Shown here piece after piece: positions 31,649 through 35,607 of a stretch of 35,607 nucleotides of DNA (its first letter is position 1; every line of letters starts with the position of its first letter). The notes under the pieces are model-generated. The model made no database searches. It saw only the letters and a program-made list of their open reading frames with translations, and had not been told where the DNA came from. The stretch is from Deltaproteobacteria bacterium (GTDB lineage: Bacteria > Desulfobacterota > Binatia > UBA12015). Position numbers and translations under genes: made by a program. The DNA is taken from contig VFKT01000347.1 in assembly GCA_009885395.1 (NCBI GenBank), forward strand, positions 1 to 35,607, given 5' to 3'.

Positions 31649-32479
31649 TCAGGAAAAGCCTCCGCCTGCCGCAGCGGCGATCCGCCCCAGTTCCCCCAGG
31701 GCTTCGCCGAGGCGCGGGCCGTGCCAGAAGGGCAGCCGGCCGTCGATCAGATGCACCTGGCCTCTTCGTACAGCCCATGATTCAGAGAGCTCGCCCGTAC
31801 GCACCGCCTCGGCGTCGGCGGCAGTGAAGCGGTAGGGTTCGTCGGGCAGCAGCACGATCTCGGGCTTGTGCCGCGCGAGCTCGTCGAGTTCGATACGGGG
31901 GTAGTGGCCGGACTCATCGGCGAACACATTGACCAGACCGACCGCTTCGAGGAGGTGATGCGCATAGGTGTCGCGGCCGATCGTCATCCAGGGGTCCTTC
32001 CAGACGGCGAGGAAGCAGCGCAACGGCCTTTTCAGTCGGCGGTGCCTGGCGTGCGCCAACGCGTCCAGCATCTTTGTAAGAACGGACTCAGCCCGGTTTT
32101 CGTCCGCGCCAAGCCCCGCCAGTCGACGGACCTGCTCAACCGAGTCCTCAAGCGTGACGGGATGATCGACCCAAACCACAAGCCCGTTCTGGCGCAGTCG
32201 TCGTACGTCAGATTCACGGTTCTCCTCGCGATTAGCAAGCACTAGATCAGGCGCGAGCGCAATGATCTCGTCAAGCCGTGGATTCTTGGTGCCGCCGATA
32301 GGCGGGCAGATGTTGATCAGCTGCGTCGGGTGGATGCAGAAGTCGGTGCGCCCGACCAGCATAGGTGCGAGGCCGAGAAGCACCAGCGTCTCGGTGACAC
32401 TCGGGACCAGCGAAACGATTCGACCCGGCCGCTCGGGCAGAGACACCGCGACTTCCGAGGCGTCGATCCGGAGTGTCAT
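31649..32479 (-). CDS. BtuF/TroA-like helical-backbone metal-complex receptor without signal peptide
   Basis: A 276-aa protein of the type that binds cobalamin or iron complexes: RIVSLVPSVTETLVLLGL at the N-terminal lobe, VGRTDFCIHP, GGTKNPRLDEIIALAPDLVL, and in the second lobe TYAHHLLEAVGLVNVFADES and PEIVLLPDEPYRF. True BtuF is periplasmic, yet here no signal peptide precedes the fold and no transporter genes lie nearby, so it appears cytosolic. The ATG at 32479 is chosen; a GTG at 32488 adds three residues. Neither has a strong ribosome site. Convergent with the thiolase-like gene. Confidence 0.85.
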   Translation of the reverse strand: MTLRIDASEVAVSLPERPGRIVSLVPSVTETLVLLGLAPMLVGRTDFCIHPTQLINICPPIGGTKNPRLDEIIALAPDLVLANREENRESDVRRLRQNGLVVWVDHPVTLEDSVEQVRRLAGLGADENRAESVLTKMLDALAHARHRRLKRPLRCFLAVWKDPWMTIGRDTYAHHLLEAVGLVNVFADESGHYPRIELDELARHKPEIVLLPDEPYRFTAADAEAVRTGELSESWAVRRGQVHLIDGRLPFWHGPRLGEALGELGRIAAAAGGGFS

Positions 32480-32503
32480 CTCGGCCACAGGAGGGCGGGC
32501 ACC

Positions 32504-32916
32504 TCAGCGGGGTCCCGATCCCAGGAGGCGAAAGCCCATGGCTCGCGCAGCCTGTGCCAGCTCGGCGTCGTGCGTGGCGAAAAGAAGTTCGTCATAGTGT
32601 ACTTTGATGAGGATAGCCGTAGCAACATGAATTGCATCGAGTGAGGCGAGCTTTGTCGGGCAGGGGTCGGCTGCGTGCGTCAGGACGACGTCGTCTGTAT
32701 GCGCCAGCTCAAATGATTTCAGGTACATCAGGACGCTTTCGCGCTGCCTGGCTAAGGCATCGTCGCTCTAACCGAGCCGCAGACGTGCCCGACCGATCGT
32801 CCGAAGGCATTGGTCTCACTCGCGAATGGACGCTCGATACGGTTCCATTCGCGCAAGCGGCCTGGATCGCCAAAGATGATCCAGAGCAGGACCGACGAAT
32901 CGACATAGACGGTCAC
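32504..32916 (-). pseudogene. Broken vapC (PIN-domain toxin)
   Basis: Read from a GTG at 32914-32916, the minus strand gives VTVYVDSSVLLWIIFGDPGR, then REWNRIERPFASE, a good PIN N-terminus with the first Asp. About 13 bases on, the frame is lost: the other frame continues as CLRTIGRARLRLG, meets a TAG, and resumes as SDDALARQRESVL, then YLKSFELAHTDD and LASLDAIHVATAIL to the end. Thus a small deletion-frameshift and an in-frame stop interrupt an otherwise complete PIN domain. The GTG overlaps the antitoxin stop (GTGA). The toxin is probably inactive. Confidence 0.85.
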
Positions 32917-33170
32917 TGTCGGCCGCGTTCCTCGAGCAGGAGGTCGAGCGAGGAAATCTTCCAGTTCGCTGGTCTTGGTGGGTGTTCGCGGATCGTCACG
33001 AAGTCGAGCTTTGGCTTGATGCTTCGGAGCGGCTTGCGGATCGAACCTGCGGGGACGATCCGTGCGATGGGGCGATCGCGGTCCAAGACCTCGATTTCGG
33101 CCCCGCGTTCGACGGCGCGCAGATGTTTGGAAAGATGGTCGTTGAGTTCCGCAATCCTGACGCTCTTCAT
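32913..33170 (-). CDS. Phd/YefM-type antitoxin of the broken module
   Basis: An 85-aa antitoxin: MKSVRIAELNDHLSKHLRAV, then ERGAEIEVLDRDRPIARIVP is the Phd/YefM DNA-binding fold; the tail contains a toxin-contact-like ISSLDLLLEERGRQ. The reading frame is intact while the partner vapC is interrupted, so the antitoxin may persist as a regulator or is newly orphaned. The ATG at 33170 lacks a clear ribosome site; a perfect palindrome sits 7 bp upstream. Confidence 0.88.
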   Translation of the reverse strand: MKSVRIAELNDHLSKHLRAVERGAEIEVLDRDRPIARIVPAGSIRKPLRSIKPKLDFVTIREHPPRPANWKISSLDLLLEERGRQ

Positions 33171-33176
33171 GGCTAT

Positions 33177-33188
33177 ATCTGGCCAGAT
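33177..33188. promoter_or_regulatory. 12-bp palindrome at the antitoxin promoter
   Basis: ATCTGGCCAGAT, a perfect palindrome 7 bp before the antitoxin ATG. A TTGACG hexamer lies upstream on the minus strand (33200-33205). It is a likely autoregulatory operator of the TA module. Confidence 0.55.
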
Positions 33189-33260
33189 TTGCGACTAAAC
33201 GTCAAGCTCTCGCCGGGTCGGACTTACAGCCGACCCGCCAGCAGCTAAGGTTCGACGTCG

Positions 33261-34400
33261 ATGCCGGATGAAGCCATTGCGCGGGCACCGGGCCGGGTGA
33301 ATCTGATCGGCGAACACACCGACTACAACGGTGGCCTGGTGTTGCCGATGGCGATCGACCTGGTCACGGAGGTGCGCTTGCGACGCCGCGGCGACCGGCG
33401 TCTGGTGCTGCGCTCGACCGCGAAAACGCAGACGATCGAGACGGCGCTCGACGATACGATGCCGCAAGGCGGGGGCGCATGGGGCGATTATGTGCGCGCA
33501 GTGGCGCTGGCTCTGATCCGGCAGGGGATCGAGGTCCCCGGAGCCGACGTATGGATCGAGAGCCAGGTTCCTGAAGGTGCGGGCCTTTCGTCGTCTGCCG
33601 CTCTCGAAGTTGCGACCGCGATGGCCTTTCTCGATCTCGTCGAGGTCGAGCTTGAGCCGCGCAGCATCGCGCGTCTTTGCCAGCAGGCCGAGAACGATTT
33701 CGTCGGCACGCGCTGCGGCATCATGGATCCGCTCGTAAGCGTTCTCGCCGAGTCCGGTCGGGCAATGTGGCTCGATTGCGCGACGCTTGAGAGTCGCGCC
33801 GTGGCGTTGCCGCCCGACATTGCCGTGCTGGTCGCCGATACCGGCGTGCGTCATGCGCTGGCTTCGGGCGAGTACAACCGTCGTCGTGCCGAATGCGAAG
33901 CGGCATTACTCGTAGCGCGCCGGTTGTCGCCGGAGATCAATTTTCTTGCCGAACTGAAAGAGTCGGATCTCGAACGACTTGGCAGATATCTCGAGGTGCT
34001 GCCGCTCGCCCGGGCGCGCCATGTGGTGCGGGAGTGCGCCCGGGTCGAGGCCGTGGTCGCGGCGCTGGAGAGTGGACAACCGCAAGAAGCAGGTCGCCGC
34101 ATGGTCGAATCGCACGCTAGTCTGCGCGACGACTACGCCGTCAGCTGTCCCGAACTGGACCTGCTGGTCGAACTCGCCCTGGCCCAGTCGGGCGTGTTCG
34201 GCAGCCGCATGACCGGCGGCGGTTTCGGTGGTTGCACCGTGAGCCTGGTGGAGCAAGGCCGGGCTGCCGACGTTCGCGCTGCGATGGACGAGGCATGGCG
34301 AAGGGCGAGGGGGCAGCCTCTGCGGAGCTGGGAGTTCCGCCCGGGACCGGGTGCCTTCGCGTTGCGCCGGGCTTCGACCAACGCCGGGTCCGCCCGCTAG
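33261..34400 (+). CDS. galK: Galactokinase
   Basis: A 379-aa GHMP-family kinase that phosphorylates galactose at C1 in the Leloir pathway. The galactokinase signature GRVNLIGEHTDYNGG is at residues 11-25, the phosphate-binding loop PEGAGLSSSAALEVA near 103-117, and the C-terminal GSRMTGGGFGGCTVSLV near 313-329. The catalytic Asp is probably in CGIMDPLVS. The length is normal. The ATG at 33261 has only a weak purine stretch upstream. No galT or galE is adjacent, and it stands alone on the plus strand, next to the TA remnant. Confidence 0.94.
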   Translation: MPDEAIARAPGRVNLIGEHTDYNGGLVLPMAIDLVTEVRLRRRGDRRLVLRSTAKTQTIETALDDTMPQGGGAWGDYVRAVALALIRQGIEVPGADVWIESQVPEGAGLSSSAALEVATAMAFLDLVEVELEPRSIARLCQQAENDFVGTRCGIMDPLVSVLAESGRAMWLDCATLESRAVALPPDIAVLVADTGVRHALASGEYNRRRAECEAALLVARRLSPEINFLAELKESDLERLGRYLEVLPLARARHVVRECARVEAVVAALESGQPQEAGRRMVESHASLRDDYAVSCPELDLLVELALAQSGVFGSRMTGGGFGGCTVSLVEQGRAADVRAAMDEAWRRARGQPLRSWEFRPGPGAFALRRASTNAGSAR

Positions 34401-34731
34401 CCCGTAACTCGCGAGGCCCGCTGAACCTTGCGAGTTCCAACGCCGTATCAGGTTGCTGGCGCGCTCTCTCCAGCGGAAAGCCCGTGAGAGCACGGCCCCG
34501 GCCCTCCCTCTGGTCGCAAAAATTGGACAGTAGGCCGTGCGAAATTGGCAGTCAGCGGCAAGAAGTTGCCAGCACTGCATCGAGCACGAGCCCTTTCGGC
34601 CCAAAAAGCCTTGAAACACAAGCCTCGGCGAGCGGGTCCGCGTGGCATCGCATTTGCGGAGTCAGGTCTTACCGACCTTTTGCCCGCTGCCCTCCTGCAG
34701 CGGACGAAAGGTCCGGGTGAAGGAGAGAATC
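34401..34731. other. 331-bp gap after galK
   Basis: No gene is supported. Small hairpins occur at 34665-34679 and 34685-34702, just before the small gene at 34732, and could belong to its leader; nothing else stands out. Confidence 0.5.
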
Positions 34732-34854
34732 ATGCGCCGTGTCCGTCGAAACATCGTCCGATTCAATCGTCGTTGGCTGCCGTTCGGCGGGATGGATGCG
34801 GCTCGTGCGGCCCTGCTCGGGGCTGCCCTGGTGGCGGGAATGATCGCCGCCTAG
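34732..34854 (+). CDS. 40-aa small membrane-like protein
   Basis: ATG at 34732 with AGGAG about 7 nt upstream; stop 26 nt before a 17-bp terminator hairpin. The product begins with a strongly basic helix (MRRVRRNIVRFNRRW) and ends in a hydrophobic Ala-rich helix (AARAALLGAALVAGMIAA), which suggests one TM segment with the N-terminus inside. No family is recognised. The geometry is that of an independent small gene. Confidence 0.6.
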   Translation: MRRVRRNIVRFNRRWLPFGGMDAARAALLGAALVAGMIAA

Positions 34855-34880
34855 GGAATTCTTTCCGATTCTTCGACTCA

Positions 34881-34922
34881 CGAAGGGCCGCTTCTGGAAT
34901 GGGGACCAGAGGCGGCCTTTCG
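34881..34922 (+). terminator. Strong 17-bp terminator hairpin
   Basis: Arms 34881-34897 and 34906-34922 pair over 17 bp with two G-U pairs and an 8-nt loop, followed by TATTT. It ends the small-gene transcript and lies just beyond the aconitase stop on the other strand, so it may serve both. Confidence 0.75.
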
Positions 34923-34948
34923 TATTTCAGCCTGGGAAGGCAGCCGAT

Positions 34949-35607
<659 letters not shown>

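Noticed and set aside
31307-31780. 157-aa plus-strand open frame after the thiolase-like gene
   Set aside because: It overlaps the thiolase-like C-terminus and the repeat element, and lacks any ribosome site.

Overview
This is a GC-rich (about 64%) chromosomal segment in which nearly every gap longer than a few hundred bases holds repeats or gene remnants. The gene content (F420-type luciferase-like oxidoreductase, EthD proteins, DUF35/thiolase pairs, secernin, PadR and TetR regulators, an RND pump) fits a free-living lipid- or steroid-using bacterium, perhaps a Myxococcota/Binatota-type 'deltaproteobacterial' lineage or a similar group. The taxonomic guess rests on content only. GTG and TTG starts and 1- to 8-nt gene overlaps are frequent.

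Layout. 1-770: debris, a frameshifted transposase remnant against an internally deleted DUF4143-protein remnant. 873-4514: Mrp/ApbC Fe-S carrier (-), a small HTH regulator (+), a secernin/C69 peptidase (+) and a second small HTH protein (-). 4575-7089: a strong minus-strand terminator behind a possible 61-aa gene, then an ABC-F ATPase (-) with a 13-residue repeat linker. 7206-11300: EthD-repeat protein, LLM oxidoreductase with a duplicated start region, a Phd-VapC module, HAD phosphatase (-) and NUDIX hydrolase. 11409-14578 (-): four overlapping genes, two DUF35 and two thiolase-like. 14864-19736 (-): tetR, RND adaptor and RND pump in overlapping order, with a TetR-type palindrome upstream. 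19973-23076 (+): crotonase, Gfo/Idh/MocA oxidoreductase, YciI-like protein and a CrtC/AttH-like DUF7064-type protein.

23422-29165 (+): the most unusual unit. A PadR regulator, a polyprenyl diphosphate synthase, an unrecognised 261-aa protein, a large FtsX-type ABC permease and its ATPase lie end to end with overlapping or nearly touching junctions, behind a perfect 20-bp inverted repeat. I read it as a PadR-controlled module that may couple synthesis of an isoprenoid to export or membrane extraction.

29312-35607: ApaG (-), a second DUF35/thiolase pair (+), a BtuF-like metal-complex receptor without a signal peptide (-), a TA module with an intact antitoxin but a broken vapC (-), galactokinase (+), a 40-aa membrane-like small gene with a strong terminator (+), and the C-terminal part of aconitase (-, running off the window).

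Together the thiolase-like/DUF35 sets, crotonase, LLM and EthD proteins suggest acyl-CoA or steroid-like side-chain catabolism. The thiolase-like proteins lack canonical catalytic residues and may be retro-aldolases rather than thiolases.
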